DNA from: Linnemannia hyalina | Lineage: Eukaryota; Mortierellomycota; Mortierellomycetes; Mortierellales; Mortierellaceae | Assembly: GCA_019671135.1 (NCBI GenBank) | Contig: JAHRHY010000008.1 | Span: 1,736,001 to 1,800,000, forward strand | Direction: 5' to 3' | Length of the DNA: 64,000 nucleotides | Part shown: positions 10,015-21,875 of the stretch, one piece after another | How positions within the stretch are numbered: the first letter of the stretch is position 1 | How the letters are laid out: each line of letters opens with the position of its first letter | Position numbers and translations under genes: made by a program | Notes under the pieces: generated by a model | The model's database searches: none | What the model was told of the DNA's origin: nothing | What the model saw: only the letters and a program-made list of their open reading frames with translations

Positions 10015-10574
10015 TTATGGAGGTTGATTCAAACTCTCTTATTTTGAGTGAGAGGCTTCTGAATTGTCAGAGGGTTTTGACAACATTATCTTTTATAAAG
10101 GCTCGGCTCTGAGACTATTTTATCCACACTTATTGTTTTGCCTGTCCATCTCGCTGACGTTTAAAAGTGAAGGAAAAGTGATAGGAAGATAAGTTGATAT
10201 GGAAGTTCCTCTCGTGGTGGTTCCTCTTTTTTTATGTGACGGAGTGGGTGCTCTCTGTGTTTTTTTTTGTAAATATGGAGAGGACCCTGCTCGCAGAATC
10301 AATCGAAGGGATAAATTTCGACCACAAAAAGCGGTCGAAAACAGACGAAGGGATAAATAGGGCGGCAACACCCACTTTTTTTCGTACTTTGTCCTTCTTC
10401 CCTCCTTCCCTTCCTTTCTTCTCCTCCACCTCCTCAAACCTCCTTTCTTCGTCGCTCTAATCCTTCCTCGTTTTCCTTCGCACCTTCAGTTGTCACTTTC
10501 CATCGTCCTCCGCATACAGAGCCCCCCGTCAGTCACCCTACACAACTGAATAAAACAGCAGAAAGAAAAATACC
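10015..10574. promoter_or_regulatory. divergent intergenic region with TATA for the exon-1 paralogue
   Basis: TATAAAA at 10091-10097 reads on the minus strand toward 10014. On the plus side a long C/T-rich leader (10380-10560) precedes the TFIIA start. No other feature is seen. Confidence 0.5.
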
Positions 10575-11521
10575 ATGGCCAACAGCACCGTCGTATGTCA
10601 CATGTTCTTTTCACTCAGTGTTTGACAGAGTAAGATCTGTTTATGTTTTCTGAACGAACCATCGGAACTCATCAACCTTTGATTTTTGTTGTTCGCATGC
10701 AAAATAGACTGCCGTTTACCGGTTCGTCATCGACGACGTGATCACCAACGTCCGCCGCGACTTTGAGGACATGGGAGTCGATGAGACTATTATGCATGAG
10801 CTTCAGAGAGTAAGCGACCTTTTGTTTTCCTGCCACTCTGGAATCTACAATTCAGATCGCCAAACACCCCAACCAGTCAACTCTCTTGCTCACTCTTTCA
10901 AGGGATTGTAGACTAAAAATCATAATCTTGTTACCATCATACCTTGATGCTTTCTCTTGTATGTAGTCGTGGGAAGCAAAGCTTGCTCAGTCCAAGGTGG
11001 CCGCCAACCAGCCTGCAGAGCCAGCCGCGGCAGTCGAGGCGTACCCTTTTGAGGAGCCAGCCTACGAACAGCCAGCCGCTTCCTCAGCCCAGACATCCAG
11101 CTCTGCTTCCGCCCCAGCTCCCGCTGCAACTTCTGCCAGTGCTCCGGCTCCTACTACTTCGGCGGTTGCTCACCCACCTACTCTGCCACCTCTCCCCTCG
11201 TTGCCTCTTCCTCCTGTCCCCGTCGCACCTTCGGCGTCCGCTCCTGTAAGTTTCTATTTTTTATTTATTTTTCATTTGGTGGCAAAAAATATCGCAGCTA
11301 TACATTAACGCGCTATATACATTAACGCGCTATATTCTCGTATTGTTGTTCAAATTGCATAGGCGTACAACTATCGCGTGGAACAGACACCTGCAGCCAA
11401 CCTCGCCAATTCGACCACATTACAGGGAGATCATGGCAATGTCGGCAGACCCCAGCAGTATGCGCCATCTCGCGGAGGCATTTCGCTTCCTGGCGGAGGT
11501 CGTAACGGAGCAAACAACAGC

Positions 11522-11552
<31 letters not shown>

Positions 11553-12004
11553 TTCCTCAGCACGATGGACCAGCCGATGCCGAGACTGTTGAGCTGGAGA
11601 TGATGAACAGACAGGAACTGGATTCATACATCGAAAAGAGGATCCAGGAGGGCAAAGACCAAGACAGCGAGATGACTTTCACGTTGACCATGTCGGATCG
11701 TGCTGCGCGCAAGATGAAGCGGGACGGACTGGGACTGGGACCAATGGAGGGGTTCTCGATTGGACAGGTGGATGGAGGAGATGATGATGATAACAACGGG
11801 ACAGAGGATGATACGGGACTGGGCTCGGATCTGGATGATAGCGATGGAGATATGGATGAGGAGTCGGATAACATTGTGTTGTGCCAGTACGACAAGGTGT
11901 CGAGGACCAAGAGCAAGTGGAAGTGCGTCCTCAAGGATGGCATCATGCTGATCAATGGTCGCGACTATCTCTTCCACAAGGCCAACGGCGACTTTGAGTG
12001 GTAG
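10575..12004 (+). CDS. TOA1: TFIIA large (alpha/beta) subunit, 346 aa
   Basis: Four exons join in phase: 10575-10592, 10708-10809, 10967-11245, 11363-12004. The first exon has only six codons (MANSTV). Exon 2 (TAVYRFVIDDVITNVRRDFEDMGVDE split over the four-helix bundle region) is the conserved N-terminal domain of TFIIA-alpha. The middle is a low-complexity linker of Ala/Ser/Pro and an 11-residue Asn run from (AAC)n at 11522-11550. The C-terminal part has an acidic region and the conserved beta-barrel: NIVLCQYDKVSRTKSKWKC, LKDGIMLINGRDYLFHKA and the terminal GDFEW. In the preinitiation complex it binds TBP-TATA with the small subunit Toa2. Length and order match fungal Toa1. Confidence 0.95.
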
Positions 12005-13909
12005 ATGTCGCTCCTTGATCATTAGGTACTTTTTTTTTTGGTCTTTCTTCGCTACTATTCTTCCACACCCTATTTCTGTACACTAGCCCACTCTATTTTC
12101 CTTTCTTTTGTTTTTTGTTTGCATTTTCAAGACGAAACAAAGGAGAACAACGTCTAAAAAAAATAAACAATACTCAAAAAAAAAAAAAATTCCATCTGCC
12201 CCTTCAACAAGAAGAGAACAAAGCTTGGGTTTGAAACCATACTTCGTCGACGATGACCAAAGAAAGTGGTACGATGCATGTGCCGTCTGAATGAGAGCAA
12301 TTGAGGGCTCGGATAGGGATTGTCTTTGGTTGCCTTGTTACATGCCCTGAGAGAGGAGAGAGCAAACACGGGATCCTAAAAGGCAAAAGCAAACGGTTGA
12401 GCTCTGACAAAAGTACAGATGGGTAAGGTACCAGGGAGTTCGTGGCCGAGGTAGAAATGAAATTTTGCTCTCATTCTCCCCCTATCCCATTATCCCATCC
12501 TATCCGACAAACAAGCCAAGCGAGAAAAGAAAGACAGGGCGTCGAATCGTCTCTGTGGCCGCTCGGATGCACCTCTTTTGAGTATTTGAGTGAAGTAACC
12601 TCGCTGAATTATTATTATTATTAGTATTAGTCGTTAGTCCTACATACACAGTACCTATCTCCGGCCTCTTTCTCTTCCTCTCTCTTCTCGCACCTCTGTT
12701 TTCCTCTCCTTCCTTCCTTTCCTTTCCCTTTCCCTTTCCTTTCCCTTTCCCTTTCCTTTCCTGTCCCCCTTCCCTTGTCATCGTCAACCCCCATCACCCA
12801 TCATCTCCCATCAACTTCTACTTTACCTTCTACCTTCCCTCATCGCCACTCTCCGCCCTCTCTCCCACTTTCATTTTTGCTCATCGCTCGCTCGCTTCGT
12901 TATTATTACTTCACTGGGCTTTTTCATCCTCCGCGGGAGAGTCTACTGTACTCTATATTAACACCTCCAGTTACATACACACGACGACTTCCTGCCTGCT
13001 TCGCTCCTTGGCCCTTTTGTCGACTCTTGTCCTCCCTTTCAGCTCCACTCTCTTCTCTTTTCATTCTTCTCTCCTCCTCTCACCCTTTAAGTTATCCTTA
13101 TTTTCCCTCGCTTTTTTCTTTTTCGTTTGCATCCTCCTTCCTCCTTCCTCCTGTCCTTCGTCCTCCCTGCACCCTTGTGATACCCCTTTCCTCGTGCTCC
13201 TCTTCTCGTTCAACTTTCCAACCCCCTACTTTCCCGCCCATACCTCCCTCCTCCCTCTCCACAAACGGATCCCTTACGGTCCTTCCCATCGCAGCTCCAG
13301 CAGCAGCAACCGCAGTCGTCGTCATCCTCGCCCTCGCCGTCGTCGCTGCCCCACTGGTCTCCTCTTCCTCAACAACAACCACATCATCCTCCCCGACCTG
13401 AGACCGACAAGGTTGTCCTTACCTCCACGCTGCACCATCATCCATACCACAACCACACCCACAACCACCATCAGCATCAGCACCAGCACCAGCTGCGGCC
13501 TCTTGCGTCCTCTTCGTCCTCAAGCCCCTTTGCAGGTCCAGGCTCCAGTATCATAAGCAGCAACAACAACTACTACAACTACAACTACAATTACAATTAC
13601 AATCACCAACAACACTCGCTGGTTGTCAACAACATCAACTACCTCCACGACCCTTCTTACGCCCAGCTTCACAGCCACGGCCTTGATCACGCTCACTCTC
13701 AGAGCCTTCTTCCTACTTCCTCTCCCTCTTATCATCATCAAGCAGCAGCAGGACCAACAGTAGCAGCCTCTGGATCGATCCGTGTCGTCTCTCGGTCCTC
13801 CTCCTCGTCTCCTCCCACCCCCGCGACCACCTGGACACGCCCTCCTACTCCTTTCTTATTGACGACTACAAACAACCAAAACGAAGACGAAAACCAACAA
13901 CACTCGATC
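12005..13909. other. TFIIA 3' flank and long pyrimidine-rich leader with microsatellites
   Basis: 12005-12400 is the TFIIA 3' region (T-rich, AATAAA-like aaataaac near 12162). From about 12640 to 13560 the plus strand is strongly C/T-rich, with (CCTTT)n near 12710-12770. 13555-13620 has CAA/ACAATT repeats. Open frames here are low-complexity Ser/Pro/His artefacts. It probably contains the promoter and 5' UTR of the methyltransferase gene. An unseen upstream exon cannot be excluded. Confidence 0.45.
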
Positions 13910-16579
13910 ATGGGCAACACAAAGTCTCGACACCAACAACAACAGCAACAAGGCCAATATTATCAAAAGTCATCCAAGAATGGAACAGGGCAGGACCGCG
14001 TACGAGCCAGCAAATACATGAATACCAGCAGCAGCAATCGTCAACAACAGCAATACAACAACCAGCAGCAACAGTCACCGCTTCTGAATGACAGTGGGCA
14101 TTATTCTATCCACGGGTTCATAGCGTCGCCTTCTTCGCCTATCGATCGGGCAGATACTCCTACTCCGAACGCTCCTGGAGGTGGTCTTGGCTGGAATCAT
14201 CCCAACTTATCAAGTCCGGGACGATTGGACCAGACTAAGAAGCCCTCGGACTCGAGTCTTCACTATCAGTTCCAACACGGCGCTCGCAACAACAACAATA
14301 GCGGCAACAGTAAAGGAGTAGGGAGTGGTCATCCTTCAGGTCCACCTGCAGGAGCGGGAGGCGGAACAAGTCGACTGAGTGGGGGAAATCGTATTTCAGG
14401 AACAATGCCTAGGACATCAGCAGCTCTGGGTCACGACGTTCTCAACGACGGGTATGGCTATGACAGCAACAATTATCAAAGCTATTCCAACAACAACAAT
14501 ACGACAAGTGGTCAGGAGATGATGTCGATGGGAATGCATTCCTCTTCACAACAACAACAACAGCAACAGACAATGTACAACAATCTCCAGCAACAACCAC
14601 AACAGGGTCCAGACCAAAAGTCCCTGTCGATCCCCCCTCACCACCTCCCGACCAACGGCAGGGTGTCTCAGCAGCAACACCATTACCCCACCGACCACGC
14701 GACCACAGGAATGAGAAACTCTGTCTCGATCCCCAACAACGTCGCAGCCCCCTATACCGAAGAAGTCATCATGGCCTCGTCTATCGCTGCCATGAACTTG
14801 ACCGACCGACAACAACAACAACAACAACAACCGCAGCAGCTAAATATGCGAACCCAGAATCAATACCAGGACCACCAGCAGCGCAACTCGACGGCCATGC
14901 CACCATATCACTATCAGCAGGGGTCGGCTAACAACAGTCGGCAGGGCAGTTTGCTGAACGCTCAAGGCGTCAGTCCAACTCCTCTCGTCGTACGGAACGA
15001 GCCATTCTCAAAAATGGACCTGCAGCAACAGCAACAACAACAACAACAACAACAACAGCAGCAGCAGCAGTACTACATTCAGAACGACGCCGTGCATTAC
15101 ACACACCAAGACTCGACAGCCTACCCGCCAAAACAACAACAACAGTACTACCAACAGCAGCAACAACCCCGCCTAACCACCACATACCCCGCAGAACCAC
15201 AACGCGAACGCATCTCTATTAACAACGGACCCAATACCACAACAACACCAAAACCATCGGCTTTCTTGGCAAGTGCAGGACCACTCATCGACGTGGGGCC
15301 TTCCTCTTCTTCACAACGCCCACCCACAGTCGATCAAGTCTTTGCCCGTCTGGCAAGACAGTTCCCGACCAACCCACGCGAAACCGAGAAGCGGGAACGG
15401 ATCTATCGCTGGTTGGGCCATATTATCGAGTCGCTTACGTTTAACCCTGACACCGAGACGCCTGGCTTTATTATACCCGTCTACCCTGACGAACTTGACC
15501 ACCCCGAATCGTAAGCTGGCGTTTTATTTTATGTTTTTGCGCTTCGTTTGGTGATGCTGTTTTTACGTTTAGCGTTTTCGTTGGTGCCAATCTTGTGTTT
15601 TGCTCAAATTGCATCTTCTTTTTCTTTTGGTAACCCTGTTTCTCTCGTGTTTAACTTACTTCACCTTGTTGCGAAAACCCGGAAAAATAGGCCGTTTTAT
15701 GTTCACAGGATCACATATGAACTGGACCTGATGGCACCGATTTCAAAGCCCTTCCGCAAGGCCATCGATATCAACTGTGCCTCTGGCGACTGGGCCATGG
15801 TGAGTGACCATATGCTTTATTTTTCTTCTTAGATGACATTGAGTATGCTCAGGGTTTACTTCAAGGTTGTACAAGACATGTTTCTGACCGATTGCATGAA
15901 TGTACATCATTAATGTATGTAATAGGATATGGCGATCAAACACCCAAGGACATTGGTCTATGCTCTGGACTCTCTACTGGACACAACACATTTGCCGCTC
16001 CGGATCCCCGAGAACTGCAAGTTCCGCATGCGTGACGCTCGCGACCAGGAAGGCGAGTTTGACCTTGTTCACCAGCGACTGGGTGCGTTCAGGACACCCA
16101 TTCAGGAATGGACACCCCACTTTGCTGAAATGCGTCGACTCACTCGTCCTGGTGGATGGATCCAGATGGCAGAATCCGATGGGATGGTCGTCCGTGCAGG
16201 ACTCGAGACTGCAAAAGTCAACCGGTGGGTCGAACAGGCCGCTCTGAGCTCTGGACTTAACCCTCCACAGCTGATGGGTGCCCTCATGCCGACTGTCTTG
16301 GGCGCTGGATTGATCAATGTGGAGTGCTACGATTATAGTATCCCTCTGGGAGAGTGGGCAGGATTGAGGGGTCAGGTGGCGATGAGGTCGTATCTAGAGA
16401 TGGTCCAGTCGTTGAAGGAGGAGATTATTGACATGAACCGGTTAGAGGAAGGGTACTTTGAGGAGACGATGGAGATGATGAAGATGGAGTGTCAGGATGA
16501 GAAGGCAGAGTTGATCATGAGGGTTATTTGTGCCCAGAAGCCGCCTGTTACTGACGATCTCTGGCGGACAACTCGTTAA
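13910..16579 (+). CDS. poly-Q protein with C-terminal SAM-dependent methyltransferase domain, 787 aa
   Basis: Exons 13910-15510, 15691-15799 and 15926-16579 join in phase. ATG 13910 is chosen because it opens MGNTKS, a good N-myristoylation signal (Gly2, Ser6); upstream codons in frame have no ATG. Residues 1-500 are low complexity with Gln tracts (longest ~16, from CAA/CAG runs near 15030-15070), Asn and Ser. From about residue 500 the sequence becomes ordered (ETEKRERIYRWLGHIIESL). The class I methyltransferase core follows: DINCASGDWAM (motif I, 560-570), LVYALDS (motif II-like), FDLVHQRLGAF (motif IV) and EMRRLTRPGGWIQM (motif V/VI). Motif I reads NCASG instead of GCGTG, so SAM binding may be weakened. 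It resembles the Umta/LaeA-like fungal methyltransferases. The target is unknown; lipid anchoring is inference. Confidence 0.85.
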
Positions 16580-18629
16580 GGCACCCAGCTGGGCGTTCGT
16601 TCTTTTTTCGTCTTGTTTTCGTGCTTGTTTTTCTTTATGTCTCATTGTACGGTTTTTCTTTTCTTTGTTCCTGTTTCACTTTCTACCATGTTTTTTTACT
16701 TTTACCCTGTACTTCTTTTTTTTTTGTCCTCAACTTTCCCCACCTCCGTGTTATTTAATTTGATCCACACTCTCTTTCAGATCTTGGCTCACATGCATGA
16801 GTTTTTTATTTTTTTCTCTTTTACCCATTTCAGATACCTGTTTGTACACTAGGACAAAAAAAACGATAAAGAAAACAAGCCTCTAGTTGATGTCTGATAT
16901 GCTCGATACATAGAATGGACTGGTGGGGCAGTGACCCTGGTTCTTGTTTACAAGGGATCCACTTTGGATATGAGAAGAATGAATGGCGCGTTGCGTTCTT
17001 GCGAGCATCCATTCTAGAAAGATGCTGGTCAGAGACGAAAAATAAAATAATGGGGAATGATGATGATGCTTTAGAATCACGTTGGATCGGTTCAGGGGGG
17101 GGGATTAACTGATAGGAATACTGAAGGTCTATTTTTTGTTTATATCGGTCAGGCGCCACCAAGGGCGTCTCGCGTCTCGCTATGCTTGCTGCGACGTAGG
17201 GAAAAAAGGCGTTTTTTGTTGGTTAGGATTGAAAGGAACAAAGAAACAAAGAAACAAACAACGAAACAACAAAGAGTGAATGGTCATGTATAAAAGGAGC
17301 GCCGTTCACTCTTTTTTCTCTTTCTTCTTGAATCTTTCAACCAATTCTCTTCCTCCTCCTTCAACAACAACCCTCCACTTTTCATACCCTTTAGGCCCTT
17401 TAGGCCCACTCCTTCGGGAGAGGGTTCATATGGCGCTCCATTCGTCCTTGCCGATCCTATCAAGTCTTGTCTCCCTGCTCCCGCCTCCTCACACCTCATC
17501 AAGATGACAATCTACCCTCCATATCAACTCACAGATATCTCCTCCCCTACTGTCCAGTCGTCTTCGGTTATCGTCCCGCATCCTATTCACTTCATGAAAT
17601 CCTGCACGTCGTCAATCAACCCTTTCGGATTCCCACACTCCGCCACTCATCGTCTTCGTCTTTACCATCCCTTCGTCTTCCTCCTCTTTTCAGATCCTTT
17701 GTCATTCGGGTATCTCTCTCATCACAATAATTAATCCTCGGTCCTCGTCCTCGATGAGGCTTTGCTCGATACAGCGAGATTCCTGGTCGCTTTAGTTATC
17801 CGATCAGACGCGTCGGTCTATCGGACGTCTCTGCAAGAACGATATCCGAGCTGGGAACTTTGACCAACAATACATCCGAATCGCCACATGTCCGACCCCC
17901 CCCCCCGCCTCATCTTCGCTCTTCGCCTTCGCTTTAATCCTCATCGTTGTATCTGACCATTCCTGAATGAGAGGTCTTCTTCTCCTGGGCTTGCCGCCGC
18001 CGCCACCACCTCCTCGCCCTCATCCTCCTCCGCGCATTTCTCCACTCTTTATGGTCCTGACTGACCTGATTTCCCTCCCCCCTGCCCAGCCCTGAAGCCG
18101 CCGCGTACTCCTCTTCTATTGTCGACATCTAAGAGATGCCTGATCCTTCGTTGCTCAAGTCTTTCATGAATTTTCTAACGAACAAGACCTTTTAAGATAT
18201 CAAAAATCGGCGCGCATGTTGGCTCCTGCCTTATGGCTTTTTTTTTTGATCCTGTCATCTTTGCTCGATCACTCCTCACCGTCATCCTACCCTTGGGCGC
18301 CACCCCTTTCTGTTCCTACTACGCGCATCCGTCTCTCATCTTTTCCTGTCTTTATCCATCATCCAGTTGTAAAGAAATAAAAATCGCCTCATGTTGTTGT
18401 TTTTTAAGCTTTGTTCTGGTTGAATTCCAACTCCATTGTATTCCTTTTCACGTAATTCAGATATACCAAAAATAAACGCAACCAAACATTCCACAGACAA
18501 ATCGCTTCTAAAGTGGTCAAAGCGAGTGGCAAATTTTAAGCACCACTTGGCGAAGTTGATTTAATGACTATTGCTCGGCAGTCTCTCGATACCACCTCGC
18601 CGCTTTTGGTATAATCCTTTGGCACCCCC
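16580..18629. other. intergenic; strong TATA at 17289 and a doubtful 76-codon ORF
   Basis: 16590-16850 is T-rich 3' flank. TATAAAA at 17289-17295 is followed by a C/T-rich leader that looks like a real promoter. The first sizable frame after it is 17504-17734 (starts MTIYPPYQLTDI), which matches no family I know and loses the reading frame soon. 17890-17906 and 18627-18639 are C homopolymers. Perhaps the remains of a gene; not annotated as coding. Confidence 0.35.
17289..17295 (+). promoter_or_regulatory. TATA box without a clear gene
   Basis: TATAAAA followed by GGAGCGCC and a C/T-rich leader with CAACAACAA; the form is the same as at confident genes of the window, but no convincing protein follows. 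Confidence 0.45.
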
Positions 18630-19250
18630 CCCCCCCCTTTGCCCATGCATGTACGAAGACCCGAGCTCGACCTGGGCCTCTGTAAGTCCTTGTTCTGCGG
18701 CCTTCAGATACCAACCCATGGCCTTCGCATAGTCCTGCTCAACCCTTTGACCAAGATGATACAGCCCCGCCGGCGTTCTTTTGTGGATGGCCCTGCCTGG
18801 CGCCCTTCAAGCACCACTCGAGAGCTAGGGAGTAACTCTTGGTAACGCCGCGAGCAAAACTCATACCATGGGTCCCCATGTTGGCCTGGGCGATTGCATA
18901 GCCTTGCTCCACCGCCCTGTGGTACTACTGCATGGCCTTGGAGAAACCCCTGCGGGACGCCAAAGCTGTTGCGGTTCATGTATCCGACGTTGAGCTGGGC
19001 AATCGGCGTTCCTCGCCTCTGCCGCCTTGAATTACCGCCGACATGGCCAATGGCGTAATCCTGTTGAGCGTTTAATTTGTTGCGATACAGAAAGCCAATG
19101 TTGAGCTCTGCATCGGCGTTCCCTAGCTTGACTCCCTTGCGTTACCATTCCATGGTTGCTGCATGGCCCTTAGAGACCCCCCATTGCCGTTCTGGTACAT
19201 GACACCGATTGCGACAATCCGCGAATTCTTGCTCAGGCGCTCTTTTGAAC
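18630..19250 (-). pseudogene. Sel1-repeat protein pseudogene
   Basis: On the minus strand, pieces of Sel1-like repeats appear in changing frames: FSKAMQ then YHRAVEQGYAIAQANMGT, SYSLALEWCLKGARQGH, GLVSEGRRT-like pieces and NGGSLRAMQQPWNG. The pattern (A-x-x-W/Y-x-x-A-A-x-x-G, about 36 residues apart) is that of the intact Sel1 genes at 21876-23364 and 40753-43010. Many stops and frameshifts break it. Borders are approximate. A possible further N-terminal piece (DARARARLDKIYGG) is upstream at about 19400-19450. Confidence 0.7.
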
Positions 19251-20065
19251 CGTTTCAAGGGTTGGGTGTGAGTGGGGGGTTGTGAAGAAAGAGTGAAAGT
19301 GATACAAGAGGAACCAAAGAGAGATGATCCTCTCTTTTCTTTTATGAGCACAAAAAAAAAGAGCGGCAGTACCGGTAGACGTATATTGCCCCCTCGCGAA
19401 AGGCTGGGCCCCCCCGTAGATTTTGTCTAGTCTTGCTCGTGCTCTCGCATCGCTTGCATTTTCATGAACAGCGTTATTCAGGTGCTGATCATACAAGAAC
19501 TTCTGGCGGAGTTCAGTCCGCCTCCTGACAGCTCAATTGCTCCGCAACAGGCCCCCCTTTGCAGAGGGTAACTTTATTACCAAAAGAACTTGCTCAATTG
19601 ATCAGTCCTCAACTGTCAGTGGCGCTTGGGTCGGGACCCCCTTGAGTCTAACCTTGATAAGGAGAGTTGTGGTCTGTGACCTGCTGATTTCTCTGGACTT
19701 ATTTTTTTCTCTTTTTCACTTCAACCTGCAACTTGTTTCCCATTTCAACGCCTTTTCTCTCTCTCTTTCTGCCCCTATTTTCTCACCTTTGCCGTGAGAC
19801 CGCATGGGAGAGATTACTATGCTCATTGGGTCAAGATAACAACGCAGAAGAAAAGACAAGGTTTTGGTTTTTATATGCATTTAATTATTGCTTCGAGAGG
19901 TGAGAACGTTTTTTTTTTGCAAATGGACAACTCCTTGCTTTGTACACGTTGTTTGTCGCCCCTATTGACACGCCTCTCTTGTTTGTTGAGACTGAGGGGA
20001 TTGAAGATTTGCAATAACAACAAAAGACTGATCTGTCCTTTTTCCTTTTTTTCTTTTTTTTTTTT
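19251..20065. other. intergenic between Sel1 pseudogene and alpha/beta hydrolase
   Basis: Contains possible decayed upstream sequence of the Sel1 pseudogene (19380-19560), C/T-rich tracts and the T-rich 3' flank of the hydrolase (T13 run near 20055). No gene supported. Confidence 0.4.
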
Positions 20066-20758
20066 TTACTTGGAAACAGCCTCAGCAGCCTCAAGGATGA
20101 GGTCGGCAACCTTCTTGGCGTGGGAGACAGGGACGGCATGGGAGGAGGGGATCCTGATGGTCTTCTTGGGCTTCATACGTTCAGCAAAGAATTCCAGCAT
20201 ATCGGGTGGGATGATTTGATCGTTCTCGGCAACAATGTAATACGAAGGGTGTTCCTTCCAGGCAGGGGGCCCCGCGACGTAACCAAAGCGGACAGCATCA
20301 CAAGGACCTTGGGAAGCAGCCACGATCTTGGCCTCCTTTTCTTCGACATCGGGGCAAAAGTACTTCAAGAACTGATCCTGGGGGAGAGCGAGACGTCCAG
20401 CACTGTCGGCGACAAATTGTTGGGCTGAAGGAAGGGGCGCGTAGTTCTTGCCAAGTTCGCCAGCACTCTCACCTTGATCGAACCCAAAGGCAGCAACATA
20501 GACGAGGGCAGAGACGCTGGGGTTGTTGTGGGCGGCTTCGGAGATGACGAGACCTCCGAAGGAGTGGCCGACAAGGACGATGGGGCCTGACTTGATGGTT
20601 CCAAGAGCGACCTTGACCTTGGCGACGTCGTCTTCGATGGAAGTGAGGGGCTGCTGGACGGCGATGACGTAGTGACCGGCGGCATGGAGGTAGGGAATGA
20701 CGTGAGACCAGGATGATCCGTCGACAAAGGCTCCGTGGACGAGGACAATGTTAACCAT
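20066..20758 (-). CDS. alpha/beta hydrolase, bacterial-type, 230 aa
   Basis: Single uninterrupted exon from ATG 20758. VLVHGAF (residues 5-11) is the oxyanion-hole motif. GHSFGG places the nucleophile Ser66, IVAENDQIIP the acid Asp180, and IPSSHAVPVSH the catalytic His207 (or 213). Length and motifs match the small esterase-like alpha/beta hydrolases that are abundant in bacteria (families annotated EstA/pyrethroid-hydrolase-like) and uncommon in fungi. The lack of introns, unlike most neighbours, agrees with acquisition from bacteria. A fungal promoter is present: TATAAAA at 20831-20825, 67 bp upstream. The substrate is unknown. No signal peptide is visible, so it is probably cytosolic. Confidence 0.88.
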   Translation of the reverse strand: MVNIVLVHGAFVDGSSWSHVIPYLHAAGHYVIAVQQPLTSIEDDVAKVKVALGTIKSGPIVLVGHSFGGLVISEAAHNNPSVSALVYVAAFGFDQGESAGELGKNYAPLPSAQQFVADSAGRLALPQDQFLKYFCPDVEEKEAKIVAASQGPCDAVRFGYVAGPPAWKEHPSYYIVAENDQIIPPDMLEFFAERMKPKKTIRIPSSHAVPVSHAKKVADLILEAAEAVSK

Positions 20759-21875
20759 TTTTTTGAGGTTGTGAAGAGGGTTGTGATGAGGAGGGTAATG
20801 AAGAAGAAGAGTAAGGACTTTGGCTTTTATAGTAGTTGGAAAATGGAAGGAGGGGGGGGGGGGGGTTTGTTAGATGGCAATTGGTGACAGCTATGATAGT
20901 TGTGGGCCAAGCAAGTAAAACAGGTCAAGTAAAGAGGCGCAGGGAGATAACAACCGAGTATGTGGGCATTAGGAGACAAAATAAGGTTCTCTCTCTCTCT
21001 CTCTATACTATGCAAAAGCACCGCGGAGCGTGCGAGCTTCACCAGCCCCACCTCTTCCCATCTCGCTCATCACGAATCTCACGCCCCGTCTCTCTCCTAC
21101 TATGCATGCAGGAGAAACACAATGGCACCGCTCAGCCCCACCTCTTCCCCCTCGCTTATCATGAACCTTACGCCCCGTCTCTCTCCCTCTTTTTCTAAGT
21201 TGCTTCCTTTTTTTTCTACCTGGTAGGTCGCTTTCACGCCATCATTGTCAGTTGCTTGCTCCCTGTTCTCCATTTTCCATAGATCGGGAGTCTGGATCGT
21301 AATATATGGGAGTGCTGCAACCTCAGAAAAAAAAGTGAGATCGACATAGAGGGCCGGGATGGGGGTGTATCGACTAAATGTTCGACTAGAATGTTCAACT
21401 AGAAGGCGCGTCATCAAACACATAATCCTTAGACAATGCTCTCCCCTAGACATACACTCGTTTTTGCGGTTTTCATAGCCAAAAAGGAATTGCTATTGGG
21501 GGTGGATCGCGCCACTAAATGCAAAATGGACGTAAACGAGGACAACATATTTTTTTTTTTTTGGATTTTAGGGTGCGGGTGTGCTTCTTTTTCGTTCTCT
21601 GTTCTGTAGTGGCAATGCACAGTTGTACCAGGTTTGCAGGTCTTTTAGCAAATGCAACACAGCTATACAGACACAAGACAAGACGCCGATGCGCGTTTTT
21701 AATCACGGACACCTTAATTCGTTAAGTCTTGCATGGTGGTAGGATAGTAACTGCCTGGAAGTTGTTGATTTTTTCGTGATAGGTTCTGAATGTGGCGATG
21801 CAACATGAATCAAGGCCTACATGCCGTAAACATGATGGCCCAGACCTTTCTTTTCCAATTCATCACCGCCTAGTT
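20759..21875. other. intergenic with simple repeats
   Basis: Holds the hydrolase promoter, a long G homopolymer near 20850-20863, a (CT)n run near 20990-21005, and two imperfect ~60-bp copies of a block with CAGCCCCACCTCTTCCC at about 21037 and 21131. No gene is supported. Confidence 0.45.
20825..20831 (-). promoter_or_regulatory. TATA box of the alpha/beta hydrolase gene
   Basis: TATAAAA on the minus strand 67 bp before the ATG, followed by a C/T-rich leader (cttcttcttcattaccctcc). Confidence 0.65.

Noticed and set aside
12775..13556. Ser/Pro/His-rich plus-strand ORFs of about 200 codons
   Set aside because: Pyrimidine-rich low-complexity DNA lacks stops in several frames; composition is not protein-like.
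14546..15200. Minus-strand Leu/Val-rich ORFs that look like membrane proteins
   Set aside because: Antisense of CAA/CAG repeats in the poly-Q gene.
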